DNA from: Paeniglutamicibacter kerguelensis
GTDB taxonomy: Bacteria > Actinomycetota > Actinomycetes > Actinomycetales > Micrococcaceae
NCBI RefSeq assembly: GCF_017876535.1
Contig: NZ_JAGIOF010000001.1
Coordinates: forward strand, 806,001 to 870,000
Length of the DNA stretch: 64,000 nt
Reading direction: 5' to 3'
The notes under the pieces are model-generated. The model did not search any database, was not told the DNA's origin, and saw only the letters and a program-made list of their open reading frames with translations. The position numbers and the translations under genes are program-made. Position 1 is the stretch's first letter; each line of letters opens with the position of its first letter. Below, one piece after another: positions 18,895 through 27,373 of this stretch.

Positions 18895-19275
18895 ATGGCA
18901 AACTCTGCTCTCTCGGCCCCGCTCCACCTCGTTCCGGATCCCATCGCGTACCACGCACCGCAGGAGGCTCCGCTGCGGTTGACGCGCCGCGGGAAATTCG
19001 TTTTGATCGCCATGCCGATCTTCATGGCCAGCATGGGTGTACTCATGCTTCTCGGCTTGTTCCTGTCACCGGCCAAGGCCTCTGCCGACGTGCCCGTGGG
19101 TGTCGCCGCCCTCAGTGTCACCGTGATCGAAGGCGACACGCTCTGGGGGCTGGCTCGCCAGTTCGCGCCCCAGCTTGACCCCCGCGAAGCGGTGCGCCAG
19201 ATCGCCGAAATCAACAACCTTGAGGGAGACGTCCTGTACGCGGGAACGGAACTCTACATTCCAACGGCACGCTAG
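18895..19275 (+). CDS. LysM-domain membrane protein divergent from lexA (candidate SOS cell-division inhibitor)
   Basis: 126 residues from ATG 18895 (AAGGAAAGG upstream). A basic N-terminal stretch is followed by one membrane helix (FVLIAMPIFMASMGVLMLLGLFL, cut near residue 65 by SPAKA) and one LysM peptidoglycan-binding domain with VTVIEGDTLWGLARQFAP and LYAGTELYIP. Position, size and architecture resemble Bacillus YneA and mycobacterial Rv2719c (ChiZ), both beside lexA and SOS-induced to delay division. The shared LexA box supports this. The function here is inferred. Confidence 0.8.
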   Translation: MANSALSAPLHLVPDPIAYHAPQEAPLRLTRRGKFVLIAMPIFMASMGVLMLLGLFLSPAKASADVPVGVAALSVTVIEGDTLWGLARQFAPQLDPREAVRQIAEINNLEGDVLYAGTELYIPTAR

Positions 19276-19373
19276 CTGCCGCCCCGCAGACGGCGGATGT
19301 GACCCCCGCGTCATTGCGAACCGATTGTTACCCCGTTCCACATTGCTGATTCTGATGCCTTGGACCGCGCGCC

Positions 19374-19379
19374 CTAGAC
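19374..19379 (+). promoter_or_regulatory. -10 box (TAGACT) for a leaderless hisC transcript
   Basis: TAGACT ends 7 nt before the hisC GTG; no ribosome binding site is visible. Confidence 0.5.
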
Positions 19380-19386
19380 TTATGGG

Positions 19387-20502
19387 GTGAATGAACGGCT
19401 AAATCGCCTGGCAAAATTGCCCCTGCGAGAGAATCTTCAAGGTCTTGAACCCTACGGCGCACCCCAAATTGACGTACCGATCCAGCTGAACGTCAATGAA
19501 AACACCCATCCGTTGCCCGAAGCCGTTCATCGCGCGATCGTCGAGGAAGTGTCCGCTGCGGCGCTGGGACTTAATCGCTACCCCGACCGTGAATTCACCG
19601 AGTTGCGTGAGCGCCTGGCAGCCTACCTCGGCCACGACCTGAATGCCGAGAATATCTGGGCGGCAAACGGATCCAATGAAGTGCTGCAACAAATCCTGCA
19701 GGCATTCGGCGGACCGGGCCGCACGGTCATGGGATTCCCTCCCACCTATTCGATGTACCCGCTGCTGGCCAGCGGAACCGACACCGCATACATTGCCGGT
19801 GTTCGCTCCGAGGGCTATGCCCTGTCCGCAGCCGATGCCGCGGAACAGGTGCGCGCCGCGGCACCCAACATCGTTTTCCTTTGCTCACCCAACAACCCGA
19901 CGGGTACGGCCCTGGGCCTGGATGTCGTCGAGGCCGTCTACGAGGCCGGTGCCGCAAGCAATGCCATCATCATCGTGGATGAGGCCTACGCGGAATTTGC
20001 CCACAACGGAACCCTGTCGGCGCTGTCCCTGTTGCCGGGCCGCGAGCGCTTGATCGTCTCACGCACCATGTCCAAGGCCTTCGCCCTGGCCGGGGCCAGG
20101 GTTGGTTACCTCGCCGCCGCTCCCGAGGTCACCGATGCCATCCGCTTGGTCCGTCTGCCGTACCACCTTTCGGCGGTGACCCAGGCGACGGCCAATGCCG
20201 CGCTCAAGCACGTCGAGGCGCTGCTGGCCAACGTCGAGGACATCAAGTCCCAGCGCGACCGGATCGTCAACGAGCTGACCCGCATGGGCTTGAACCCTGC
20301 GTCGTCGGACTCGAACTTCGTGTTCTTCGGCGGCCTCGAGAACCCCCGGTACATCTGGGAGGGCCTGCTGGAAGCCGGAGTCATCATCCGCGATGTCGGC
20401 ATCCCCGGCCACCTGCGCGTCACGGCCGGCACCGAAGCCGAAACCACGGCGTTCCTGGTCCGCTTGGAAGAACTGCTCAATCAGGGTCCGCACGGGCACT
20501 AA
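19387..20502 (+). CDS. hisC: Histidinol-phosphate aminotransferase
   Basis: 371 residues. PLP enzyme converting imidazole-acetol phosphate and glutamate to histidinol phosphate. The PLP lysine is in SRTMSKAFALAGARVGYL; other signatures are WAANGSNEVLQQIL, CSPNNPTGTAL and IIVDEAYAEF. GTG start accepted because the family N-terminus (lpLRENLQGLEPYGAPQ) follows and a -10 box lies 7 nt upstream. First gene of the his cluster hisC-hisB-hisH-small ORF-hisA. hisD, hisG, hisF and hisI are not in this window. Confidence 0.95.
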   Translation: MNERLNRLAKLPLRENLQGLEPYGAPQIDVPIQLNVNENTHPLPEAVHRAIVEEVSAAALGLNRYPDREFTELRERLAAYLGHDLNAENIWAANGSNEVLQQILQAFGGPGRTVMGFPPTYSMYPLLASGTDTAYIAGVRSEGYALSAADAAEQVRAAAPNIVFLCSPNNPTGTALGLDVVEAVYEAGAASNAIIIVDEAYAEFAHNGTLSALSLLPGRERLIVSRTMSKAFALAGARVGYLAAAPEVTDAIRLVRLPYHLSAVTQATANAALKHVEALLANVEDIKSQRDRIVNELTRMGLNPASSDSNFVFFGGLENPRYIWEGLLEAGVIIRDVGIPGHLRVTAGTEAETTAFLVRLEELLNQGPHGH

Positions 20503-20599
20503 CGCTAAACTCATAGGTGCGGGGTTGCGCCGGACATATCCGTGTCCCCATCCCCGTGCCTCACATCCTCGTCTAAACGCCTGATCAAAAGGAATGTGC

Positions 20600-21220
20600 A
20601 TGTCTGCCGAAAAACTCACGGGTCGTCGCGCTCGCCTCGAACGCACCACCAGCGAGTCCTCCGTCTTTGTCGAACTCGATTTGGACGGCACCGGCCGTTC
20701 CGAAATCAGCACCAGTGTTCCGTTCTACGACCACATGCTGACCGCACTTTCCAAGCATTCGCTGATCGACCTCACGGTGCGCGCCACCGGCGACACCCAC
20801 ATCGACGTGCACCACACCGTCGAGGACGTTGCCATCACCATCGGTGAGGTCCTGCGCACCGCGCTAGGCAACAAGGCGGGCATCCGCCGCTTCGGTGAAG
20901 CCACGGTTCCGCTGGACGAGGCACTGGCAAACGCCGTCGTCGACATCTCCGGTCGACCCTACCTGGTGCACACCGGCGAGCCCGCGGGACAGGAATACCA
21001 CCTCATCGGCGGACACTTCACCGGTTCGCTGACCCGCCACGTCTTCGAGGCGCTCACCCTGCACGCCCAGATCTGCCTGCACATGACCGTGATCGGCGGC
21101 CGGGACCCGCACCACATCGTCGAGGCCCAGTTCAAGGCCTTCGCCCGCGCACTGCGCGAAGCCGTGGAGCCCGATGCCCGCATCGGCAACGCCATCCCTT
21201 CCACCAAGGGTGCGCTGTAA
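20600..21220 (+). CDS. hisB: Imidazoleglycerol-phosphate dehydratase
   Basis: 206 residues from ATG 20600 (AAAAGGA 7 nt upstream; the ATG at 20594 is too close to it). Dehydrates IGP to imidazole-acetol phosphate; a monofunctional actinobacterial form lacking the phosphatase half. The metal-binding HHTVEDVAI and [20 protein letters not shown] repeats are both present, as is [13 protein letters not shown]. hisH starts directly after its stop. Confidence 0.96.
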   Translation: MSAEKLTGRRARLERTTSESSVFVELDLDGTGRSEISTSVPFYDHMLTALSKHSLIDLTVRATGDTHIDVHHTVEDVAITIGEVLRTALGNKAGIRRFGEATVPLDEALANAVVDISGRPYLVHTGEPAGQEYHLIGGHFTGSLTRHVFEALTLHAQICLHMTVIGGRDPHHIVEAQFKAFARALREAVEPDARIGNAIPSTKGAL

Positions 21221-21859
21221 ATGGCCGAGCGCAAGAAAGTCACTGTTCTTGACTACGGGTCGGGCAACGTCCGCTCCGCGGTGCGTGCACTTGAGGCGGC
21301 CGGGGCCGAGGTAACGCTCTCGGCAAAGCCCGACGACATCCTCAACTGCGACGGACTCTTTGTCCCGGGCGTCGGCGCCTACGCCGCGGTCATGCAGGCG
21401 CTCAACGATGTCGGGGCCATCCGCTGGATCGGACGCCGCATCGCCGGCGGCCGACCGGTCCTTGGCATCTGCGTTGGACACCAGATCTTCTTTGAAGAAG
21501 GCGTTGAACACGGGGTGCGCACCCCGGGCATGGGCGAATGGCCGGGCACCGTGGAGCTGCTCAAGGCACCCGTCGTCCCGCACATGGGATGGAACACCGT
21601 CACGCCCCCGGAAGGCAGCAAGCTCTTCAAGGGCATCGAAAACGAACGCTTCTACTTTGTGCACTCCTACGCGGTGCAGGAATGGAACTTCGACGTGGCC
21701 CAGCCTAAGATGCTCCCGCCGCAGGTGACCTGGTCGGAACACGGGGTCCCCTTCGTGGCCGGCGTGGAAAACGGCCCGCTGTGCGCCCTGCAGTTCCACC
21801 CCGAGAAGTCCGGCGAAGCCGGTGCGCAATTGCTGCGCAACTGGTTGGAGACCCTCTAA
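21221..21859 (+). CDS. hisH: Imidazole glycerol phosphate synthase, glutaminase subunit
   Basis: 212 residues, class I glutamine amidotransferase. Supplies ammonia to HisF for IGP and AICAR formation. The nucleophile Cys is in [12 protein letters not shown], and the His/Glu pair in [12 protein letters not shown]. The N-terminus [13 protein letters not shown] is typical. ATG directly abuts the hisB stop. HisF, its partner, must lie elsewhere. Confidence 0.96.
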   Translation: MAERKKVTVLDYGSGNVRSAVRALEAAGAEVTLSAKPDDILNCDGLFVPGVGAYAAVMQALNDVGAIRWIGRRIAGGRPVLGICVGHQIFFEEGVEHGVRTPGMGEWPGTVELLKAPVVPHMGWNTVTPPEGSKLFKGIENERFYFVHSYAVQEWNFDVAQPKMLPPQVTWSEHGVPFVAGVENGPLCALQFHPEKSGEAGAQLLRNWLETL

Positions 21860-21860
21860 C

Positions 21861-22010
21861 ATGTGGACGATCTTGCTCATGCTGTTGGCCGGGCTGCTGG
21901 CCGGCGGCGCAATTTCGCTGCGCCAGCAACGGGCACACATCTCCTGGATCATTGCCTGCTGGATCCTCGCCGGCATGGCCCTGATCGCCGGATACCTACT
22001 GACCTTCTGA
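21861..22010 (+). CDS. Small two-helix membrane protein in the his operon
   Basis: 49 residues starting MWTILLMLLAGLLAGGAI, 1 nt after hisH. Two hydrophobic helices (residues ~3-19 and ~28-46) are joined by a short basic loop (SLRQQRAH). Unknown function; I recall similar small proteins at this spot in related genomes but cannot check. ATG start and tight spacing favour a real gene. It could help membrane association or transport, but nothing shows that. Confidence 0.7.
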   Translation: MWTILLMLLAGLLAGGAISLRQQRAHISWIIACWILAGMALIAGYLLTF

Positions 22011-22077
22011 GAACCTTGAGCCGGCACCCAAGCGGTTTCGGCAGGGCCGACGGCCCGGAAAAACCTAAGGATTGATC

Positions 22078-22821
22078 ATGACCAACACGCAAAACCCCAT
22101 CCTCGAACTGCTCCCCGCCGTCGACGTGGCCGACGGCCAGGCGGTCCGCCTGGTCCAGGGTGAAGCCGGATCCGAAACCGGTTACGGCGACCCCTTGGAG
22201 GCCGCACTTGCCTGGCAGAACGCCGGCGCCGAATGGGTCCACCTGGTGGACCTTGACGCAGCCTTCGGCCGCGGCCACAACACCGAGATCCTGCGCCGCG
22301 TTGCCGAGGAACTGAGCATCAAGGTCGAGCTTTCCGGCGGCATCCGCGACGACGAGTCGCTGGAGCGGGCGCTGGAATTCGGCGCCACCCGCGTGAACCT
22401 GGGCACCGCTGCCCTCGAGAACCCGGAGTGGACCGCCCGCGCCATCGCCCGCCACGGCGACAAGATCGCTGTCGGCCTGGACGTGCGAGGAACCACCCTG
22501 GCCGGCCGAGGCTGGACCAAGGAAGGCGGCGACATCTGGGAGGTCCTGGCCCGCCTTGAGGACGCCGGATGTGCCCGCTACGTCGTCACCGACGTGACGA
22601 AGGACGGAACCCTGCGCGGCCCGAACGTGGAACTGCTGCGCGAGATGTGCGCACGCACCTCCAAGCCCGTTATCGCCTCCGGCGGCATCTCCAGCCTCGA
22701 GGACCTTCGCGTGCTGCGCGAACTGGTCCCGTTGGGCGTTGAGGGGGCCATCGTGGGCAAGGCGCTCTACGCGGGCAAGTTCACCATGCCCGAGGCACTG
22801 GATGTCGCGGGCCGCCGCTGA
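22078..22821 (+). CDS. hisA: Phosphoribosyl isomerase (HisA/PriA)
   Basis: 247 residues from ATG 22078, (beta-alpha)8 barrel. HisA isomerises ProFAR to PRFAR. In actinobacteria the PriA form also does the TrpF reaction of tryptophan synthesis. Motifs: [19 protein letters not shown] with the first catalytic Asp, [30 protein letters not shown], and [16 protein letters not shown] with the second Asp. Whether it is dual-function depends on trpF being absent from the genome. CTAAGG is the likely ribosome binding site. Confidence 0.94.
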   Translation: MTNTQNPILELLPAVDVADGQAVRLVQGEAGSETGYGDPLEAALAWQNAGAEWVHLVDLDAAFGRGHNTEILRRVAEELSIKVELSGGIRDDESLERALEFGATRVNLGTAALENPEWTARAIARHGDKIAVGLDVRGTTLAGRGWTKEGGDIWEVLARLEDAGCARYVVTDVTKDGTLRGPNVELLREMCARTSKPVIASGGISSLEDLRVLRELVPLGVEGAIVGKALYAGKFTMPEALDVAGRR

Positions 22822-22962
22822 CATCCACCCGCACGCCCCTCATCTGCGGGCGAGTTGCACCACACCAAGCACCCCGCCGCCCGCGCCGAGTTCTGCGTGG
22901 CAGTAGGGAATCAGGGCCGGTCACCATGCAAATGGCGACCGGCCCTTGTGCATGCCGCACGA

Positions 22963-22968
22963 TAGCAT
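22963..22968 (+). promoter_or_regulatory. -10 box (TAGCAT) for a leaderless SseB-like gene transcript
   Basis: TAGCAT ends 6 nt before the ATG at 22975. Confidence 0.45.
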
Positions 22969-22974
22969 TTGCGT

Positions 22975-23889
22975 ATGAGCGCGAATTCACCTTCTTCCCA
23001 CGGGGCACCCGAAAGCCCCCGACACCTGCCCGGCCACATTGCCGCGGCTCTGGCCCGGGCCGGATCACCGAGCGACTCCGCCGGGCAAAGTTGGGAAGGC
23101 CGCGACCTCAGCGGGGAGGGAAACCCCCTGCACAATTTCGACAACGACAACGGGCTCATCGACGTAAAGCTTGCGGTCGCCATGGATGCACTGATTGCCG
23201 GAACCGGCAGCGAGCAAGGCGTCCACGCGGCGCTTGCACAATCACGGATCTACATCGCCGTGGTGGCCCAGCTGGCCGAGGGCGGACTCGGCGAACACGG
23301 CTTCACCGAGGAGAAGGAAGCCGACATGGCCCTGGTGACGCTCAACGCGCCGGACGGCCGCAAGGCGCTGCCGGTGTTCAGCAGCGTCGAACGCCTGCAG
23401 GCCTGGCACGGCGAGGCCCGCCCGGTTGCCGTGTACGCGCCGCGCGCGGCCCTCTCCGCAGTCGCCGAGGAAGCCCAGATGCTGGTCCTCGACCCCGGGG
23501 CCGACTTCACCTTCGTGTTGCGCCGCCCCGGCATGTGGGCCCTGGCCCAGCAAAAGGAGTGGACGCCCAGCTACCTCGACGAGGATCTTGCGGTCATCGT
23601 CGCCCAACAGGCGGGAGCCGAAGAGGCCCTGGCGTCGGTCCGCATCGCCCCGGGCCAGGGCGTGGGAAGCCGCACCGCGCAGGGGACAAGTGTGCCCGGC
23701 GGGGGATCGGGGCCGGAATTGCGCCTGGAGTTCACCTTCCAGCCGGGAGTGGACGAGGCAACCGCCCGTGCCTGCGTTTCGCGCATCCACTCGGCCCTTG
23801 CCGCAAACGCGGACTTCGCCGAAAACGTTGATTCGCTGGAGGTCTCCTTGAAGGCCGGCGCACCGACGCAGCAGGGGCCCAGCGCATGA
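22975..23889 (+). CDS. SseB family protein
   Basis: 304 residues. An N-terminal low-complexity stretch (~45 residues) is followed by an SseB N-terminal domain. Features are a long helix (VKLAVAMDALIAGTGSEQ), ALAQSRIYIAVVAQLAEG and ALPVFSSVERLQAWHGEARP, a typical SseB segment. The C-terminal half (LRLEFTFQPGVDEATARACV) looks like an SseB C-terminal domain. SseB-like proteins have no settled biochemical function. It overlaps the MFS gene by 4 nt (ATGA), so the two are coupled. Confidence 0.8.
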   Translation: MSANSPSSHGAPESPRHLPGHIAAALARAGSPSDSAGQSWEGRDLSGEGNPLHNFDNDNGLIDVKLAVAMDALIAGTGSEQGVHAALAQSRIYIAVVAQLAEGGLGEHGFTEEKEADMALVTLNAPDGRKALPVFSSVERLQAWHGEARPVAVYAPRAALSAVAEEAQMLVLDPGADFTFVLRRPGMWALAQQKEWTPSYLDEDLAVIVAQQAGAEEALASVRIAPGQGVGSRTAQGTSVPGGGSGPELRLEFTFQPGVDEATARACVSRIHSALAANADFAENVDSLEVSLKAGAPTQQGPSA

Positions 23890-25244
23890 AATTCGGGCGC
23901 TACGGCGAACTGCTCCGGCAACCCGGGGTAGCGCCGCTGCTCCTGGTCGGCATGGTCGCCAGGCTGCCGCATGCGGCCGTTGGCATGCTGTTGCTGCTGC
24001 ACCTGGTCAACGAGCTGGACCGGGACTGGGGGTCGGCCGGCCTGGTCGTGGCGCTGATGACCATCGGTATCGCGCTGGGCGCACCCTGGCGCGGCCGCGT
24101 GGTCGACATGTACGGGCTGCGCCGCGCATTGCTGCCCTCGATCCTCGTCGAGGCGGTGGTGTGGAGCATCGTTCCGCAGGTTTCGTTCGCGTGGGTGCTG
24201 CCGCTGGTGTTCCTTGGCGGGCTGTTCTCGTTGCCCGTCTTCTCCGTGGTGCGCACCGCCCTGGGCGTGATGACCACGGGGGAGACCCGCCGTTCGGCCT
24301 TTGCGCTCGATGCCATGGCGACCGAGCTGGTCTTCATCGTCGGGCCGGCCACGGCTGGAATCGTTGCCACCAGCCTGAGCACCACCATCGGAATGATCGG
24401 CATCGCCGTTGCGGCCTCGCTCAGCGGCCTGGCGCTGATGATCTTGAACCCGCCCACCCGCAGCGGCCAGCCGGGTGCCGTCGCCAAGAATGCGAATCCG
24501 CACGAGGAGCGCCTGGCAGCCGAGGCGTCGCTGATCGCCTCCGGCCCCGGCGGGCTGGCGAACGTCGAAGGCGAACTGATCCTGGCCGGAAGTAAGTCGG
24601 CCAAGGCCCGTGTTGCGGCACGCGGCAAGGCCTTCCGCAACAAGTTCGGCTGGGTCAGCGCCTCGGTCATCGCCGTGTTCATCGCCGCGTCCGGCGCCGG
24701 GCTGGTTCTCTCGGGAACCGAGGTGGGCATGCTCGCGCTGCTTGACGAGAAGGACAGCTCGAGTCAGTTGGGCATCGTGTTCTTCTTCTGGTGCGGCGCC
24801 TCGCTGGTGGGCGGGTTGATCTACGGAAGCCTCAGCCGGCGGATCTCGCCGATCGTGTTGCTCCTGGCCATGGCCGTATTGACCCTGCCGATGGCGTTTG
24901 CCTCGGACACCTGGTCGCTGGCGCTGCTCTCGATCCCGCCCGGAATGCTCTGTGCACCGGTGCTCTCGGCGGCCTCGGAATGGCTCACCGACCTGGTGGC
25001 CGAAAAGCGACGCGGCGAGGCCATGGGTTGGTACGGTTCGGCGCTGACCAGCGGCACCGCCCTGGGTTCCCCGATCACCGGCGCAACAGTCGATTCACTG
25101 GGGTTCGCTGCCGCATTCATCGCGGTGGGCTGCATCGGCGCGGCGGTGAGCGTTGCCGCGTTGGTCACGCAGCAGGTGCGCCGGCGTCGCCGCGCCCGGG
25201 TGCGCACGCGCGTCAGCGAAATCGTAGGCGCACAAGGCCAATGA
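23886..25244 (+). CDS. MFS transporter
   Basis: 452 residues with about 12 predicted membrane helices (e.g. GIALGAPWRGRVVDMYGLRR contains the loop 2-3 MFS motif G-x3-D-x2-G-x-R). A ~70-residue cytoplasmic loop in the middle (PTRSGQPGAVAKNANPHEER) separates the two six-helix halves. The C-terminal tail is arginine-rich (RRRRRARVRTRVSE). Substrate unknown; drug-efflux-like members look similar. ATG overlaps the SseB-like gene by 4 nt, and a strong terminator follows. Confidence 0.88.
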   Translation: MKFGRYGELLRQPGVAPLLLVGMVARLPHAAVGMLLLLHLVNELDRDWGSAGLVVALMTIGIALGAPWRGRVVDMYGLRRALLPSILVEAVVWSIVPQVSFAWVLPLVFLGGLFSLPVFSVVRTALGVMTTGETRRSAFALDAMATELVFIVGPATAGIVATSLSTTIGMIGIAVAASLSGLALMILNPPTRSGQPGAVAKNANPHEERLAAEASLIASGPGGLANVEGELILAGSKSAKARVAARGKAFRNKFGWVSASVIAVFIAASGAGLVLSGTEVGMLALLDEKDSSSQLGIVFFFWCGASLVGGLIYGSLSRRISPIVLLLAMAVLTLPMAFASDTWSLALLSIPPGMLCAPVLSAASEWLTDLVAEKRRGEAMGWYGSALTSGTALGSPITGATVDSLGFAAAFIAVGCIGAAVSVAALVTQQVRRRRRARVRTRVSEIVGAQGQ

Positions 25245-25290
25245 AAAGGTGCGGGTCCCGTTTCGCCTGAAACGGGACCCGCACCTTTTC
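25243..25290. terminator. Bidirectional terminator between the MFS and DUF1844 genes
   Basis: 22-bp perfect inverted repeat (arm GAAAAGGTGCGGGTCCCGTT then TC) with loop GCCT and T-run ends on both strands. Confidence 0.85.
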
Positions 25291-25310
25291 TTGAAGACGG
25301 AGCTGAACTG

Positions 25311-25667
25311 TTAGTTCACCGGGCCGGTGAGCTTTTCGCCCGGCCCCTTGCCCGGTTCGTCCTGGATGAAGGATGCTTCGCGGAATGCGAGCTGCAGCGA
25401 GCGCAGTCCGTCGCGCAACGGTCCTGCGTGCTGGGAACCGATCTCCGGCGCTGCGGAGACGACCAGGCCGGCCAGTGCGGTGATCAGCTTGCGGGCCTCG
25501 TCGAGGTCTTTCAGTTCTTCGGCGTCGTCGCCTGCGGCAAGGCCGCACTTGACGGCGGCGGCGCTCATCAGGTGGACGGCTGCGGTGGTAATGATTTCAA
25601 CGGCTGCCACTTCGGCGATGTCGCGAATCTCGTTGGTGGCGTCCGGATTGGTTTCAGGAGTACTCAT
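25311..25667 (-). CDS. DUF1844 family protein
   Basis: 118 residues from ATG 25667 (MSTPETNPDATNEIRDIAEV; AGGAG-like sequence is weak). The core EIITTAAVHLMSAAAVKCGL and DEARKLITALAGLVVSAA are recognisable DUF1844 helices. The family sits next to infC across actinobacteria, divergent as here. No function is known to me. No signal peptide, mostly helical and acidic. Confidence 0.85.
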   Translation of the reverse strand: MSTPETNPDATNEIRDIAEVAAVEIITTAAVHLMSAAAVKCGLAAGDDAEELKDLDEARKLITALAGLVVSAAPEIGSQHAGPLRDGLRSLQLAFREASFIQDEPGKGPGEKLTGPVN

Positions 25668-25948
25668 GATGCTAAGCTTTCCATAGACCGACTGAATCTG
25701 TGTATTTGGTAGCGTCACCCAAGCGGTGAATGTGACCAAACAGCCTGGATCCAGTAAGCAAGTGGAGGCCACTCCCACCCGCAGCAGCCGAATCAGGCGG
25801 CCGGGTACATTCGGTACCTGCCACTTCGTGTGGCGGGTCAAGATGAGCAATCATCTATCGAATCTCGAGGCCTTCGCCTGCACCCGCAGCCGAGGGCCTT
25901 TCCCTTTGCAGTGGTGGCCTGAAACTACGAACTACTCAGGAGCTACAC
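25668..25948 (+). promoter_or_regulatory. infC promoter and structured 5' leader
   Basis: 281 bp before infC with no gene. It contains a 9-bp stem (ACCTGCCAC, loop TTCGT, GTGGCGGGT with one G-T pair) at 25816-25838, an AGTGGAGGCCACTCCCACC segment at ~25759-25777 that can self-pair, and a GAGGGCCTTTCCCTTT segment at ~25892-25907. Leader-mediated control of the infC-rpmI-rplT operon is known in other bacteria. Here the mechanism is only inferred. Confidence 0.45.
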
Positions 25949-26950
25949 ATCAGCGATCCACGCATTAATGATCGAATCCGCGTCCCAGAGGTGCGGCTCG
26001 TCGGCCCAGCCGGTGAACAGGTTGGCATTGTCCGTATTGAGGATGCTCTTCGTCTTGCCGTGGAGTCCGATCTTGATCTCGTTGAGGTTGCGCCTACCGC
26101 AAAGCCTCCCGTGTGCAAACTGATGGACTTCGGAAAGTACAAGTACGAGGCCGCGGTCAAGGCGCGCGAAGCGCGTAAGAACCAGACCAACACGGTCCTC
26201 AAGGAAATTCGTTTCCGCCTGAAGATCGACACCCACGACTACGAAACCAAGGTCGGCCACGCGCTGCGCTTCCTCGGAGCGGGCGACAAGGTCAAGGCCA
26301 TGATCCAGTTCCGTGGTCGTGAGCAGCAGCGCCCAGAGATGGGCATCCGCCTGCTGGAGAAGTTTGCAGCAGCAGTTGCAGAGGTCGGCGTTATTGAGTC
26401 AAGCCCCCGCATCGATGGCCGAAACATGGTCATGGTTGTTGGACCGCTCAAGAACAAGGCAGAAGCCAAGGCCGAAGCCCGCCGCTTGGAACAGCGTGAA
26501 AACGACAAGGCCAAGGCAGCCGACTCCAAGAACCGGATTGACACCTCGGAACCACAGGGCGACCTGGGCGGCTCCGTTGCAGATGTCATCGAATCCGACA
26601 TCATGGAGAAGCTTGCCAAGGTTCGTGCCGAAGCCGCAGCCGAAGAGGCAGCAGCTTTGCTCGCCCCCAAGGTCGCACCGGTAAAGACCGCTCCGGTCGC
26701 CGCCAAGGCTCCGGCCAAGGCAGCCCCGGCACGTGACACCGCTCGTCCGGCAACGGCAAAGGCCCCGGTTCGTCCGGCCGCCGCATCCAAGCCGGCAGTA
26801 GCAGCTCCGGCCCCGAAGCCTGTCGTTGCAAAGCCTGTTGCAGCACCTAAGCCAGTGGCCATGCCGAAGCCGGTAGCCGCACCCAAGCCTGCGGGCAAGC
26901 CGGGTCCAAAGCCCGCAACCCGCGCAGCCAAGCCCGGGACGACCAAGTAA
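25949..26950 (+). CDS. infC: Translation initiation factor IF-3 (ATC start, long C-terminal tail)
   Basis: 333 residues if translation begins at ATC 25949, which restores the conserved IF-3 N-terminus [20 protein letters not shown] and has AGGAG 6 nt upstream. The next ordinary start, GTG 25991, would delete 14 conserved residues. IF-3 prevents subunit joining and checks the start codon; infC itself often uses a rare start codon and is autoregulated. N-domain ([20 protein letters not shown]) and C-domain ([15 protein letters not shown] to MVMVVGPLK) end near residue 168. The remaining ~165 residues are an Ala/Pro/Lys-rich tail with repeated PKPVA-type units. First gene of infC-rpmI-rplT. Confidence 0.93.
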   Translation: MSDPRINDRIRVPEVRLVGPAGEQVGIVRIEDALRLAVESDLDLVEVAPTAKPPVCKLMDFGKYKYEAAVKAREARKNQTNTVLKEIRFRLKIDTHDYETKVGHALRFLGAGDKVKAMIQFRGREQQRPEMGIRLLEKFAAAVAEVGVIESSPRIDGRNMVMVVGPLKNKAEAKAEARRLEQRENDKAKAADSKNRIDTSEPQGDLGGSVADVIESDIMEKLAKVRAEAAAEEAAALLAPKVAPVKTAPVAAKAPAKAAPARDTARPATAKAPVRPAAASKPAVAAPAPKPVVAKPVAAPKPVAMPKPVAAPKPAGKPGPKPATRAAKPGTTK

Positions 26951-27073
26951 GGTCGCTCCGAGCAGGGCACGCTCGCAAGAGCAACACGAGAACAACGGAT
27001 TCCCTCAAACGCGGGAGTGCGCAAGATCCCCGGCCCGAAAGGACCCCGGGAGCAAGTAAGGAGAACGGCGGAT

Positions 27074-27268
27074 ATGCCGAAGTTCAAGACCCATAGTGGC
27101 GCCAAGAAGCGCTTCAAGCTCACCGGTAGCGGCAAGCTCAAGCGCCAGCAGGCTAACCGCCGCCACTACCTGGAGCACAAGTCCTCCCGCATCACCCGTC
27201 GCCTGGCCTCGGACCAGCTGGTCGCCAAGGCGGACGTCAAGACCATCAAGCGGATGCTCGGTCTCTAA
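27074..27268 (+). CDS. rpmI: 50S ribosomal protein L35
   Basis: 64 residues starting [20 protein letters not shown], the invariant L35 N-terminus; ends [14 protein letters not shown] 27074 has AGGAGAACGG upstream. It lies 123 nt after infC; the gap has a weak GC-rich hairpin but no clear terminator, so read-through from infC is expected. Confidence 0.98.
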   Translation: MPKFKTHSGAKKRFKLTGSGKLKRQQANRRHYLEHKSSRITRRLASDQLVAKADVKTIKRMLGL

Positions 27269-27373
27269 CACCAGTCCGTCTTGGGAATCCATTCTGCGAT
27301 TCCCGACCACTTAAAGTATTTTGCCTGGCCCAATATTTGAGGCCAGGTGGAACAGAACCAAAGGAGTACACAC

